This document shows positions 1-8,959 of a stretch of DNA of 64,000 nucleotides, one piece after another. Within the stretch, counting starts at the first letter, position 1, and the number at the start of each line of letters is the position of its first letter. The DNA is from Sinorhizobium sp. A49 (GTDB lineage: Bacteria > Pseudomonadota > Alphaproteobacteria > Rhizobiales > Rhizobiaceae). The notes beneath the pieces were generated by a model. The model was not told the DNA's origin, made no database searches, and saw only the letters and a list, made by a program, of their open reading frames with translations. The DNA lies in the NCBI RefSeq assembly GCF_002002725.1, contig NZ_MUNW01000030.1:1-64000 (forward strand), read 5' to 3'. The translations under genes and the position numbers were made by a program.

Positions 1-274
1 GCAGCGGACGGTTGGTGTCGCCAAAGATCCGGCCGGTCACTTCCTCCATCCGGCGAATGCCTTCGCGGACCTGATCGTGCAAGCCGTCGGGGATCTCGCG
101 GCCATTGTCGAAATAGCTGTTACAGGCATCGGTGATAATGGTCAGCCCCGGCGGCACCGGCAGGCCGAGACTGCACATTTCGGCAAGGTTCGCACCCTTG
201 CCGCCCAACCGGTCACGATCGCCCGCCCGCCCTTCGGCCTTGCCCCCACCGAAGGTGTAAACCCATTTCGTCAT
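1..274 (-). CDS. ppdK: Pyruvate phosphate dikinase, N-terminal part (runs off the window)
   Basis: Only the first 91 codons are present. The protein begins MTKWVYTFGGGKAEG and continues with LGGKGANLAEM and GLPVPPGLTI, the conserved start of the nucleotide-binding (PEP/pyruvate-binding) domain of pyruvate phosphate dikinase. The enzyme interconverts pyruvate, ATP and phosphate with PEP, AMP and pyrophosphate in the cytoplasm; in rhizobia it links C3 and C4 metabolism. The ATG is preceded by a GGAG ribosome site. The rest of the gene lies left of position 1. The family call is firm because the N-terminal motif is distinctive; nothing can be said about the downstream domains. Confidence 0.9.
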   Translation of the reverse strand, partial: MTKWVYTFGGGKAEGRAGDRDRLGGKGANLAEMCSLGLPVPPGLTIITDACNSYFDNGREIPDGLHDQVREGIRRMEEVTGRIFGDTNRPL

Positions 275-395
275 GCCTGCTCTCCACCCAGAAACAGTCT
301 TTTGTGACGATTTACAGTATATGCTTCGGCCTGGAAATGCACCCGCCGAAGATTTATGCTGCAGCGCATCATTTTTGCGACTGGGAAGGCGAGCC

Positions 396-1106
396 TCAGC
401 GGATCGTCGCCCGCACCATCTCCCCTGTGATGCGAACCTGCGGCCTGGTGCCGGGGACCGCCGTTCGCGAACTGTCGACCCAGGACGCTGTCGCCGTCAC
501 CTGATAATCGATGAAACTTGCCGCATCGAAGCCAAGATGAATATCGAGTGCCTTTCCGGAGATCTCGACGGTCTCTGATTGCCGGGTCTCTTCGTAGATC
601 AGCCGCGCCCGCAGGGCGTCCACGTCGAGCCTGACCTGTCCCACGTGCCCGTCGATCGAAACATCCGCCGCCTTGCCCTTGAGCGCGACACTCGAAAACT
701 CTCCCTCCAGCTTGGCTTGAAATGCCGGTTGCTCGATCGAGACCGATGCTCCCTGTTTGAGGTTGGCGCGAAGCTGGGTCTTGCACTCCTCCAGTTCCGG
801 CCAGGTCGGTACAGCCACTTCCACGTAGAGGGTGGCGCCTTCGACGCGCATCCGGGTTTGCGATACGCAGTCACTGTAAAACCAGCTGGAATAGAAGGGT
901 GCAAACCAGCCGGATCGCTTGCTCTCGACCGAGGCGCTATAGGGCAAGCTCTCGTCACTGGTGAGTTCGATTGCGCTGGCGTCTCCCGTTGCGACGATAG
1001 CCGTGACACCGGTGATATCGATGTCGGTCGCCGATGTCTCGGCATTGCTCGCCATGGCGACGAGAAGGATGGGGGCAAGCACCATTGCAGGCAGTGCGAT
1101 CGACAT
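396..1106 (-). CDS. Secreted hypothetical protein
   Basis: About 236 residues, not assigned to a family. The first 25 residues form a signal peptide (hydrophobic core PAMVLAPILLVAMASNA, likely cut after SNA). The rest is hydrophilic, rich in beta-favouring V/T/S/I, and has two cysteines (in YSDCVSQ and LEECKTQ) that could form a disulfide. A repetitive beta pattern in the C-terminal half (VSIDGHVGQVRLDV, VEISGKALDIHLG) looks like an adhesin-type or DUF4097-like beta-helix, but this is only an impression. I chose the second ATG because GGAGAG stands 6 bases before it; an ATG four codons upstream is possible. It is divergent from the AraC-family regulator, which could control it. Function unknown. 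Confidence 0.7.
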   Translation of the reverse strand: MSIALPAMVLAPILLVAMASNAETSATDIDITGVTAIVATGDASAIELTSDESLPYSASVESKRSGWFAPFYSSWFYSDCVSQTRMRVEGATLYVEVAVPTWPELEECKTQLRANLKQGASVSIEQPAFQAKLEGEFSSVALKGKAADVSIDGHVGQVRLDVDALRARLIYEETRQSETVEISGKALDIHLGFDAASFIDYQVTATASWVDSSRTAVPGTRPQVRITGEMVRATIR

Positions 1107-1265
1107 TTGGCTCTCCATTCGTTCGATCCGGCACCATCACCGGACAGGAACAGTTCGCCCGAAATCGAACCAAGCGGCGACCTTGATCGCGTTTTGGGTC
1201 GACCATGAACGCAATCGAGGGCATCATCGAAACGTCCACACCTCCTCCGAAGAATCCATCCACTC

Positions 1266-2315
1266 ATGTTATTTGTACCGCTACCCTTCGTCGTCTCCCT
1301 CCTACTGACGATCGTGATCGTCCGCATGCTGTCGCAACGGGACGACGTCATGACGTTCGAGCAACGCCTGTTCCTCCTGCTCGTGTGCGCCTATGCGCTG
1401 CAGTCCGTGCTGATCGGCATCCGGTGGGGCTACGACATTCGCGCCATCCTGCCGGCTCAGGCGATGCTTGCGACGTTCAACGCAGCGCTCGCCTGGGTTT
1501 GCTTCAGCAACCTTGCAAGCGACAGCCAGCCAAGCCTCAGGCAAATCGGCTGGCACCTCCTGCCGGCTCTCATCGTTGGGGTGATGATGTTTGCCTGGCG
1601 AGATGCTGTCGGCACCGCGATTATCCTGTTCTTTCTCGGCTACGGCATTGCTTTGCTATGGCTTGCGAGGCTTGGGCCGAACGCACTGGTCACGTCCCGC
1701 CTCGACGGTGTGCTTCGATCATACCGCGCGCTACAGATCACCGGATGGGCGCTCGTCGCGTCAGCCCTCAGCGACGTCGCCATCGGCTTTGACCAGACGC
1801 GCAACGGCGGCGCCTATTCCGGTGCAATCGTCGCGGCCGGCAACGTGCTCGCCCTGCTCATTCTTGGGACCGCCGCTTCGATCGCCAGCTTCGACACGTC
1901 GACGGACAACGAACGGCAGGATGAAGAGCCATTACCCGAGGAGCGCGCTGCAAGCGAAGAGGATGCACAAATCGTGCAACGCATCGGCGAGTTGATGCAC
2001 AAAAAAGCGCTCTACAAGGATCTTGAACTCAACCTCTCTCGGATCGCGCGCAAGCTCGGCGTACCGGCGCGGCGTATTTCCAACGCCATCAACCGCATGC
2101 ACGGCATCAGCGTCTCGCAATACGTCAACAACTACCGGGTCGAGGAAGCCTGTCGGCTGCTTCAGACGACAAATGAGGCCATCACGCAAATCGCCTTCGA
2201 GGCGGGCTTCCTGACGAAATCCAACTTCAACCGCGAGTTCCTGCGCGTCACCGGCAAGAGCCCTTCCTCCTGGCGCGAAGAACAGCGTGTCAGCGAGCTT
2301 CGAAGAGCGGCATGA
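1266..2315 (+). CDS. Membrane-anchored AraC-family transcriptional regulator
   Basis: About 349 residues. Residues 1-215 are hydrophobic, with roughly seven predicted membrane helices (for example LPFVVSLLLTIVIV near the N-terminus and ALIVGVMMFAW near residue 105). A charged linker (DNERQDEEPLPEERAASEEDA) follows, then a C-terminal AraC/XylS double helix-turn-helix (residues about 240-345) with the typical ITQIAFEAGFLTKSNFNREF second helix-turn-helix. Known AraC proteins with an N-terminal 7TM region are thought to sense an envelope signal directly, but the ligand cannot be read from sequence. It is transcribed away from the secreted protein on the left; the shared intergenic region is about 160 bp. 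No strong ribosome site is visible before the ATG. Confidence 0.85.
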   Translation: MLFVPLPFVVSLLLTIVIVRMLSQRDDVMTFEQRLFLLLVCAYALQSVLIGIRWGYDIRAILPAQAMLATFNAALAWVCFSNLASDSQPSLRQIGWHLLPALIVGVMMFAWRDAVGTAIILFFLGYGIALLWLARLGPNALVTSRLDGVLRSYRALQITGWALVASALSDVAIGFDQTRNGGAYSGAIVAAGNVLALLILGTAASIASFDTSTDNERQDEEPLPEERAASEEDAQIVQRIGELMHKKALYKDLELNLSRIARKLGVPARRISNAINRMHGISVSQYVNNYRVEEACRLLQTTNEAITQIAFEAGFLTKSNFNREFLRVTGKSPSSWREEQRVSELRRAA

Positions 2316-2371
2316 AGCGAAACGTATGCATGCGTTGAAAGCTGACCATCGGCCCGAGCCACCCACGTTGC

Positions 2372-2602
2372 AGCGCTTATCGTGCAACGATCACATCGGA
2401 GGCGGAGAACGAATTCGTCGCCTCGCTGTTCAACAGCGGCTACGACGCCGTCGGCGGCGTCAGCTTCAAGATGAGGCAATAGATTGGTCTTGCAGAGGCG
2501 GCTCAGGGCCGAGAGCCGCGCGCGGCGGCTGTGCGCGTCACAACCGGGGATGACATGGCTCCGCTGGATTCGACCGAAAGCTTCGTTCTCGAATTCGAGT
2601 AA
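2372..2602 (+). pseudogene. Decayed C-type lectin-like domain fragment
   Basis: In one reading frame the sequence encodes AYRATITSEAENEFVASLF, then GYDAVGGVSFKMRQ, a TAG stop, IGLAEAAQGREP, and finally DSTESFVLEFE followed by TAA. These match, in order, conserved parts of bacterial C-type lectin domains: the LATITSxxEN helix, the WIGL strand, the G-x-EP segment, and the closing WND-x-P ... FVLEFE strand. The stretch between the EP segment and the final strand is much too short, so the domain seems to have an internal deletion besides the stop codon and lacks any start. I read it as a gene remnant. The lectin assignment rests on motif recognition only. Confidence 0.55.
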
Positions 2603-2605
2603 TAC

Positions 2606-5600
2606 TTAAACCACTTCCCTCAGTCGCTCTGCCGTCTGCAGGTCGACGGACACGAGCTGGGATACGCCCTGCTCCGCCATGGTGACGCCGAACAGGCGGT
2701 TCATGCGGGCCATGGTGATCGGGTTGTGGGTGATGATGACGAAGCGGGTTTCGGTCGAAGCCGCCATCTCGTCCATCAGGTTGCAATAGCGCTCGACATT
2801 GTGGTCGTCGAGCGGCGCATCGACTTCGTCGAGCACGCAGATCGGCGCCGGATTGGTCAGGAACACGGCGAAGATCAGCGCCATCGCGGTCAGCGCCTGC
2901 TCGCCACCCGAAAGCAGCGTCATGGTCTGCGGCTTCTTGCCCGGCGGACGCGCGAGGATTTCAAGGCCGGCTTCGAGTGGGTCGTCGCTCTCGATCAATT
3001 GCAGCTCCGCCGTGCCGCCGCCGAAGAGATGGGTGAAAAGCCGCTGGAACTGGGCGTTGACCACATCGAAGGCGACGATCAGTCGCTCGCGACCCTCGCG
3101 GTTAAGGTTCTGGATGGCGCTGCGCAGCTTGCGGATCGCCTCGATGACGTCGTCGCGCTCCTTCAAGAGCAAAGCCAGCCGGTCGGATAGCTCCTTCTGC
3201 TCTTCTTCGGCGCGCAGGTTGACGGCGCCAAGGCGCTCGCGTTCGATCTTCAGCCGTTCCAGTTCACGCTCGACATTGCGCATGTCCGGCAGCGCCTCGT
3301 CGACGGCAAGCCCGGTCAGTCGCATCACCTCATGCGGGGCGCAGGAAAGGGCTTCCTGGATGCGACCCTCGATCTCGACGCGGCGCTCGCGGCCCGACAC
3401 CAGCCGCTCCTCGGCGCGGCCGCGCTTCTCGCGCGATTCCGCCAGCTCCGAAAGTGCTGTTGCGGCCATGCGATCGGCCTCGCGCTGGCGGCCCTCGGCC
3501 TCGGCCAGGATGTCGGCAGCCTCGCGGCGCGAAGCCTCGGCCTTCTGCAGTTCGTTCATCAGCGCGCGCCGCTTGTCGTCGAACTCGTCGGGCGCGTCCA
3601 TCAGGTCTTCGACCTCCTCGCGCGCTTCCGCCTCGCGATCCCTGAGGGTGGCGATGTGCTCGTCGGCGCTGGCCGCCCGCGCCTTCCAGGTCTGGCGTTC
3701 GCCTGCAATCGCCGTGATGCGGCGCTGGCGTGCCTCGTTCTCGCGCGCAAGTCCGTCGTGAGCGGCGCGCCGTTCGGCAACCGCGGCGCGGTCGGTTGCG
3801 ACATCCGCCGTCTGCGTGCGCAGTTTCAGCTCAAGCTCGGAAAGGTCGGGTGCATCGGCAAGCGCGTCGTTGGCCGTCTCGATCTGTTCGGCCACCTCTT
3901 CCAGCTGGCTTTCGAGCTGGCTCTTGGTTTCGGCGACAACCGCACGACGACGCGAGAGATCGCCGGATGCGCGCTCGGCGGCGGCCAGCGCATCGCGGGC
4001 TTCGCCCAGCTGGCGGGTGATCATGCGCTGGGCATCGCGGGCAAGCCGCAGCCGCTCATCCTCGGCGCGGATGCGCGAGCCGGCGGCAGCAAGATCGGCC
4101 TCGGCACGGCGGAGCGCCTCGCCGGCCTGGTCCGCCTCGGTGTCGAGTTCGGCAAGGCGGTTCTTCTGGGCGAGCCTCAGCGCTGCAGCGCTCGGCGCTT
4201 CGGATCCGGTCACGTGGCCGTCCCACCGCCAGACCGAGCCCTGCTTCGTCACGAGGCTCTGGCCGGGCTTCAGCAATGGCATCAACCGCTCGGCGTCGGC
4301 CTCACTGTCGACGATGCCGATCTGGCTCAAGGCGCGGGTCAGGGCTTGCGGTGCGCGAACGTGCTCAATCAGCAAGCGCACGCCCGGCGGCAAAGGGGCA
4401 TCGCCGGAATGGTCGCCCGGTGTGCGCCAATGGGCAGGGGCGGCGCTATCGAGGGGCGAATCGAGATCGTCGCCAAGGGCCGCTCCCAGCGCCGTCTCGA
4501 AACCGCGATCGACCTTCATCTCCTCGACGACGGCCGGATAGTCGCCACCGCCGGCTGCTTCGAGCATACGGCGGATCGTGCGTGCCTCGGTCTCGATACC
4601 GTTGAGAACGGCCCGCGCCCGATCGACCGGCGGGCGGGCGTCGGCTTCGACCCGGCGGGTTTCGGCCAGCGCCTCCTCGATATCGGCGACATTCGCCTCG
4701 GCTTCTTCGAGGGCCGCCTCGGCCACCTCCACCTGGCCCTGCTTTTCGTGCGGGTCGGGCAGCGTCGACATCTGCCGGTCGAGTTCGTCGAGATCGCGGG
4801 TCTGATCGGAAAGCTGGCGCGCCAGCCGCGCCTGCCGCTCCGAAAGGTCGCGCAGCGCGCGCTCAAGCTGGTTGCGGCCTGCCTGTGCTTCGGCGCGCTC
4901 CGCCGTAAGCCGGCTGAGACCGGCTTCGCTTTCCGAGAGCTTTTCGTTTGCCTCTTCGAGCCGTTCCCGGGCTTCGCTCGCCCGGTCGTCCGCCTCGCCA
5001 AGCGCCTCGCGCAGTTCCTCATCCTCTTCGTCGAGGCGGGCGAGAATGCCGGCATTGTCGGCGACCAAGCGTTCCTCGCGGGCGATATCCTCGGCCAGCT
5101 GCGCTAGGCGACGCTGCAATTCGTCGCGCCGGCGTAGAATGCGGCCGGCGTCTTCCTCGAGCTGCGAGCGGGCGATCTGAAGCCGCTGCAAGGCGGCCGC
5201 CAGTTTCGCTTCGTTCTCGCGCAGCTCCGGCAGTTTCAGGCTGGAGATCGCCTGATCCTTGGCCGCCTGCATCTGCGCCTGCGCCTTTTCGGCGACGAGG
5301 GCCGTCACCTGGTTGAGCTGGCTCGTCGCCTCGGCCTCGGCCTCCTTGGCCTGGACCCAGCGGATATGGAACAGGATCGCCTCATGCTTGCGGATATCGG
5401 CGGACAGCATCTTGAAGCGATTGGCCTGACGCGCCTGACGCTTCAGACTTTCAATCTGGCTTTCGAGTTGCGAGGTGACGTCGTCTAGGCGCTCGAGGTT
5501 TGTCTCGGCCGCCTTCAGCCGCAGCTCGGCCTCATGCCGGCGCGAATGCAAGCCGGAAATGCCCGCCGCTTCTTCGAGAAGCTGGCGGCGCGCCTGCGGC

Positions 5601-6067
5601 TTGGCCGAAATCAGTTCGCCGATGCGGCCCTGCCCGACCATCGACGGCGAGCGGGCGCCGGTGGAAGCGTCGGCAAACAAGAGCTGCACATCCTTGGCGC
5701 GCGCTTCCTTGCCGTTGATCCTGTAGACCGAGCCCTGTTCGCGCTCGATGCGGCGCGTCACCTGGATTTCGTCGCTGTCGTTGAACGCGGCAGGCGCGGT
5801 GCGATCGCTGTTGTCGAGATAAAGGCCGACTTCGGCGGTGTTGCGCGCCGGACGATTGCCGGAGCCCGAAAAGATCACGTCGTCCATGCCGGACGCGCGC
5901 ATGTTCTTGTAGGAGTTTTCCCCCATCACCCAGCGCAACGCCTCGACAAGGTTCGACTTGCCGCAGCCGTTCGGGCCGACGATGCCCGTCAGACCACGCT
6001 CGATGATGAATTCACTGGGTTCGACGAAGGACTTGAAGCCGAGCAGGCGAAGCTTGTTGAACTTCAT
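2606..6067 (-). CDS. smc: Chromosome segregation protein SMC
   Basis: 1153 residues, the normal length for bacterial SMC. The N-terminal ABC half contains Walker A (GPNGCGKSNLVEALRW, residue about 32). Two long coiled coils rich in E, A, R and L (about 170-500 and 650-1000) flank a hinge near 510-640. The C-terminal half has the ABC signature LLSGGEQALTAMAL and Walker B with D-loop (ICVLDEVDAPLDD). SMC forms a DNA-embracing dimer with ScpA/ScpB and organises replicated origins. The ATG fits the family start MKFNKLRLLGFKSFVEP. An independent promoter is expected because a terminator separates it from the upstream DsbA-like gene. Confidence 0.97.
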   Translation of the reverse strand: MKFNKLRLLGFKSFVEPSEFIIERGLTGIVGPNGCGKSNLVEALRWVMGENSYKNMRASGMDDVIFSGSGNRPARNTAEVGLYLDNSDRTAPAAFNDSDEIQVTRRIEREQGSVYRINGKEARAKDVQLLFADASTGARSPSMVGQGRIGELISAKPQARRQLLEEAAGISGLHSRRHEAELRLKAAETNLERLDDVTSQLESQIESLKRQARQANRFKMLSADIRKHEAILFHIRWVQAKEAEAEATSQLNQVTALVAEKAQAQMQAAKDQAISSLKLPELRENEAKLAAALQRLQIARSQLEEDAGRILRRRDELQRRLAQLAEDIAREERLVADNAGILARLDEEDEELREALGEADDRASEARERLEEANEKLSESEAGLSRLTAERAEAQAGRNQLERALRDLSERQARLARQLSDQTRDLDELDRQMSTLPDPHEKQGQVEVAEAALEEAEANVADIEEALAETRRVEADARPPVDRARAVLNGIETEARTIRRMLEAAGGGDYPAVVEEMKVDRGFETALGAALGDDLDSPLDSAAPAHWRTPGDHSGDAPLPPGVRLLIEHVRAPQALTRALSQIGIVDSEADAERLMPLLKPGQSLVTKQGSVWRWDGHVTGSEAPSAAALRLAQKNRLAELDTEADQAGEALRRAEADLAAAGSRIRAEDERLRLARDAQRMITRQLGEARDALAAAERASGDLSRRRAVVAETKSQLESQLEEVAEQIETANDALADAPDLSELELKLRTQTADVATDRAAVAERRAAHDGLARENEARQRRITAIAGERQTWKARAASADEHIATLRDREAEAREEVEDLMDAPDEFDDKRRALMNELQKAEASRREAADILAEAEGRQREADRMAATALSELAESREKRGRAEERLVSGRERRVEIEGRIQEALSCAPHEVMRLTGLAVDEALPDMRNVERELERLKIERERLGAVNLRAEEEQKELSDRLALLLKERDDVIEAIRKLRSAIQNLNREGRERLIVAFDVVNAQFQRLFTHLFGGGTAELQLIESDDPLEAGLEILARPPGKKPQTMTLLSGGEQALTAMALIFAVFLTNPAPICVLDEVDAPLDDHNVERYCNLMDEMAASTETRFVIITHNPITMARMNRLFGVTMAEQGVSQLVSVDLQTAERLREVV

Positions 6068-6116
6068 GCGGCAGACGCTGGCGCTGGACGCCCCTCGTCA
6101 CCCGGCTGTCGGGCAT

Positions 6117-6155
6117 AAAAAACGGGCGCACGGCTACTGCCGTCGCCCGTTTTCA
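6117..6155 (-). terminator. Rho-independent terminator of the DsbA-like gene
   Basis: Read on the minus strand, AACGGGCG and CGCCCGTT arms (extended by a CGGC/GCCG pair around a small bulge) form a strong hairpin followed by a run of T. It sits between the stop of the DsbA-like gene and the start of smc. Confidence 0.85.
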
Positions 6156-6169
6156 GGAAAAGCGAAGGA

Positions 6170-7024
6170 TCAGAGCTTGCTGTCGATGAGGGCCGACATA
6201 ACGTCAACCGACATATCCCCAGAATAGTGCTCTCCATTGACGAAGAAGGTCGGCGTCGATTGTACGCCAAAGTCCTTTGCGCCCCTCTGCATAACTGCGT
6301 TCACATCATCCAGAAGTTTCTGGTTCGTCAAGCAGGACTCGAAGCTCTCCTGTGTAAAACCGGCGAGCTTGGACATCTGCAGCAAGGCATCGCGGCCATT
6401 TTGGGCGGCAGCCCACTGCTGCTGCTGCTTGAACAGCATCGAGATCATCGGGAAATACTGGCCTTCAGGGGCGCAACGCGCCAGCATGAAGGCGGCAGCC
6501 GCACGCGGATCGAACGGGAATTCGCGCAGGACGAAACGAACCTTGCCGCTGTCGATGTACTTCGTCTTGATCGTTTCGAAGGTGTTGTTGTGGAAGGCGG
6601 CGCAATGCGGGCAGGTCATCGACATGTATTCGACGATCGTGACCGGCGCGTTGGCATCGCCGATCGCCATTTCCGGCAGCGCGCCGGGTTCGAGCAGCTT
6701 GGCCATGTCGACGGAGCCTTCCGAGCTCGGCAGCTCGACCTTTGCCGCCGGAGCGGCCGTCGACTGGGCGACTTCCGTGCCGGCCGGCTTGGCTTCCGTG
6801 GTCGTTGTCGCGGCAGCCGTCGTCGATGCGGTGGTTATCGCGTCGGCAGGCTTCGCATCGGCTGGCTTAACTTCGGTCTTGGCGGCCGTTTCCGTGGTTT
6901 CGGTCGGGGTCGCCGAAGCCTGTTCCTTCTTGTCGTCGCTGCAGGCGGCAAGCACGAGAGCGACGGTCGCGATGGCAACACCGCTGAGCAGGCGTTTGGA
7001 AAGGGTCATTGCGGAAGCGGACAT
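6170..7024 (-). CDS. DsbA-family thiol-disulfide oxidoreductase lipoprotein
   Basis: About 284 residues. The N-terminus is a lipoprotein signal (VALVLAAC, lipobox Cys28), so the protein is probably membrane-anchored on the periplasmic side. A low-complexity linker of about 70 residues rich in T, A, E and K follows. The thioredoxin-fold domain begins near residue 105 (PEMAIGDANAPVTIVEYMSMTCPHC) with a CPHC active site near residue 137 and the cis-proline loop VQSTPTFFVNG near 250. It likely oxidises or isomerises disulfides in exported proteins. It resembles the Rhizobiales DsbA/Com1-like group rather than enterobacterial DsbA. A hairpin terminator follows. The long flexible linker is unusual and may let the domain reach across the periplasm. 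Confidence 0.88.
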   Translation of the reverse strand: MSASAMTLSKRLLSGVAIATVALVLAACSDDKKEQASATPTETTETAAKTEVKPADAKPADAITTASTTAAATTTTEAKPAGTEVAQSTAAPAAKVELPSSEGSVDMAKLLEPGALPEMAIGDANAPVTIVEYMSMTCPHCAAFHNNTFETIKTKYIDSGKVRFVLREFPFDPRAAAAFMLARCAPEGQYFPMISMLFKQQQQWAAAQNGRDALLQMSKLAGFTQESFESCLTNQKLLDDVNAVMQRGAKDFGVQSTPTFFVNGEHYSGDMSVDVMSALIDSKL

Positions 7025-7145
7025 GAATTTTACCCGTGTTCGGAGGGAATTGCAGTGCGGATTCGATATCTTGCCGCGCGCAGGGCGGCAAGGGGCAGCT
7101 TCTCAACAGAATTCAAAGAATTGTGACCGGCTGATGGTGCGGCCC

Positions 7146-7242
7146 TAAAGCATCTCGCGCAAAAGTACGGGACGGTTTTGCGATAACGACATACTCAAGA
7201 ACAAGTGCCCTAAGCGCAGGGAGCGCAACTCGGAGATCGCGA
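7146..7242. repeat. Dispersed rhizobial hairpin repeat, family 2, copy 1
   Basis: The segment starting AAAGCATCTCGCGCAAAAG carries CGCAAAA and TTTTGCG arms around a 12-base loop and then ACGACATACTCAAGAACAAG. The layout matches the copy at 24243-24339 (AGAGCATTTCGAGGAAACG ... CGGTTTTCC). Stem bases differ but remain complementary. Similar elements are common between genes in Rhizobiaceae genomes. It lies in the 224-bp gap between two minus-strand genes. Confidence 0.6.
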
Positions 7243-7248
7243 CGCACG

Positions 7249-7755
7249 TCATCGCCGGCGTGGAGACATGACGGCGGTCCCGAGCCGCCGCAGCGCCGCC
7301 TTCAGCTCTTCGCTCTCGATGCCCTCGACCATGGTTTCGAGTTTGCGGGCCGGTTCGCCTGTGAGCGGGCGTGGCGTGCGATTGCGCCTGGTCGGCTGCG
7401 AGACCGGTTTTTGCACGATCCGCAGCTGACCGATCGCATAAAAGCCGAAGAAGCCGTTGATCCGCTGGATCAGCTCGCCCTGGGCATGGGTGAGAAAGAG
7501 GGCACGCGCGCCCTCGCAGGCAACGGTGAGCACGCCGGGTTGATGGCCACCCTCGCCGGAGATTTCCGAGGCGCGACGCGGCCAGGCGATCTTTTCCGGT
7601 CGGGTGCAGTCGGCGAAATCGGCACCGGCGATCTCGTCCCAGGAGCCGAGCAGCATGGTGTTGATGCCGGCGCGCTTGGCGAGCACTGGATCGATCAGCC
7701 CGTTGGCGACCTCTGCGATCTGGATCACACCCCGGCGGGACTTCTGTTCACTCAC
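7249..7755 (-). CDS. DUF721 (DciA-like) protein
   Basis: About 168 residues from a GTG start (VSEQKSRRGVIQIAEVANGLIDPVLAKRAG). The region LLGSWDEIAGADFADCTRPEKI and the following VLTVACEGARALFLTHAQGELIQRIN form the DUF721 fold, which is related to the KH-like domain of DciA, the helicase loader used by most bacteria that lack DnaC. The GTG is preferred because the family usually begins at this sequence and the upstream extension is not conserved in character. The C-terminal 60 residues are basic and Pro/Arg-rich. It is divergent from mutY. A replication role is inferred from the family, not shown here. Confidence 0.8.
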   Translation of the reverse strand: MSEQKSRRGVIQIAEVANGLIDPVLAKRAGINTMLLGSWDEIAGADFADCTRPEKIAWPRRASEISGEGGHQPGVLTVACEGARALFLTHAQGELIQRINGFFGFYAIGQLRIVQKPVSQPTRRNRTPRPLTGEPARKLETMVEGIESEELKAALRRLGTAVMSPRRR

Positions 7756-7848
7756 GAACGCGACTTTCTGTATGCAATGTCGATTGAGCCTTGATGCGCC
7801 GGCTCGCCTTCGCCAAGTATAAGCCGGAAAAGGAACCTCCGGCAAATC

Positions 7849-8937
7849 ATGGACAATACGATCACGGCGGCGAAGGCTGCCCCGCTTCTTCTTGAATGGT
7901 ACGACCGGCACCACCGCGAGCTTCCGTGGCGGGTCTCGCCGTCGATGGCGAAACAAGGCGTGGTTGCCAATCCCTACCATATCTGGATGTCGGAGGTCAT
8001 GCTGCAGCAGACGACCGTGCAGGCGGTGAAGGCGTATTTCGAGAAGTTCCTGACGCTATGGCCGACGGTCGAAGAACTCGCCGCCGCCGACAACGAGGAC
8101 GTGATGAAGGCCTGGGCGGGTCTCGGTTATTACGCACGCGCCCGTAACCTGAAGAAATGCGCCGAGGCCGTGGCGCGCGATCATGGCGGTCGCTTCCCGG
8201 ACACGGAAGAGGGCCTGAAGGCCCTGCCCGGTATCGGCGATTATACGGCGGCGGCCGTTGCCGCCATCGCCTTCAACCGCCAAAGCGCCGTGCTCGACGG
8301 CAATGTCGAGCGGGTGATCTCGCGGCTCTTTGCGATCGAAGCGCCGCTGCCGGCGGCAAAGCCGGAAATGCGTGGCCTTGTCGCGGCGCTCACGCCAGCC
8401 GACAGGCCCGGAGATTTCGCCCAGGCGATGATGGATCTCGGCGCGACGATCTGCACGCCGAAGCGCCCGGCCTGTTCGCTCTGTCCGTTCCGGCCGCACT
8501 GTCTGGCGCTTTCCGTCGCCGATCCCGAAACCTTTCCGCGCAAGGCGAAGAAGAAGGACAAGCCGCTCCGGCTCGGCGCCGCCTTCGTGGCGATCGATGC
8601 CCGTGACACGGTCTATCTGCGCAAGCGCGGCGAAACCGGCCTGCTTGGCGGCATGACCGAAGTGCCCGGCACCGCCTGGACGGCGCGCCAGGACGGCGAC
8701 ACGTCGGTCGCGGCGCAGCCCTTTGCGGCGGCTTGGGAAGACTGCGGCACCATTACCCATGTCTTCACGCATTTCGAGTTGCGCCTGTCGGTCTACCGGG
8801 CCAATGTCGCGTGCGCCGAGACCGGAAACGATGGCTGGTGGGAGCCGGTCTCGTCGCTGAAAGCCCAGGCATTGCCGACGGTTATGAAAAAGGCGATCGC
8901 CCAGGCGATCCCGGATGCCTTCAAAGCCGAGCGCTGA
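7849..8937 (+). CDS. mutY: A/G-specific adenine DNA glycosylase MutY
   Basis: About 362 residues. It carries the catalytic region WMSEVMLQQTTV (Glu in the first helix), the helix-hairpin-helix LPGIGDYTAAAVAAIAF with the catalytic Asp in VLDGNVERV, and the 4Fe-4S cluster motif CTPKRPACSLCPFRPHC. The C-terminal third (from about residue 235) is a NUDIX-like domain that recognises 8-oxoguanine (LGAAFVAID, LLGGMTEVPGT). The enzyme removes A mispaired with 8-oxoG and prevents G:C to T:A change. All key residues are present. A HAD phosphatase gene follows after 22 bases and is probably cotranscribed. Confidence 0.96.
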   Translation: MDNTITAAKAAPLLLEWYDRHHRELPWRVSPSMAKQGVVANPYHIWMSEVMLQQTTVQAVKAYFEKFLTLWPTVEELAAADNEDVMKAWAGLGYYARARNLKKCAEAVARDHGGRFPDTEEGLKALPGIGDYTAAAVAAIAFNRQSAVLDGNVERVISRLFAIEAPLPAAKPEMRGLVAALTPADRPGDFAQAMMDLGATICTPKRPACSLCPFRPHCLALSVADPETFPRKAKKKDKPLRLGAAFVAIDARDTVYLRKRGETGLLGGMTEVPGTAWTARQDGDTSVAAQPFAAAWEDCGTITHVFTHFELRLSVYRANVACAETGNDGWWEPVSSLKAQALPTVMKKAIAQAIPDAFKAER

Positions 8938-8959
8938 GACGTTTAAAGAGGAACAGGTC

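Noticed and set aside
3332-5107. Open frame of about 590 codons antisense to smc
   Set aside because: It lies in the GC-rich third-position shadow of smc, has no ribosome site and no recognisable domain.
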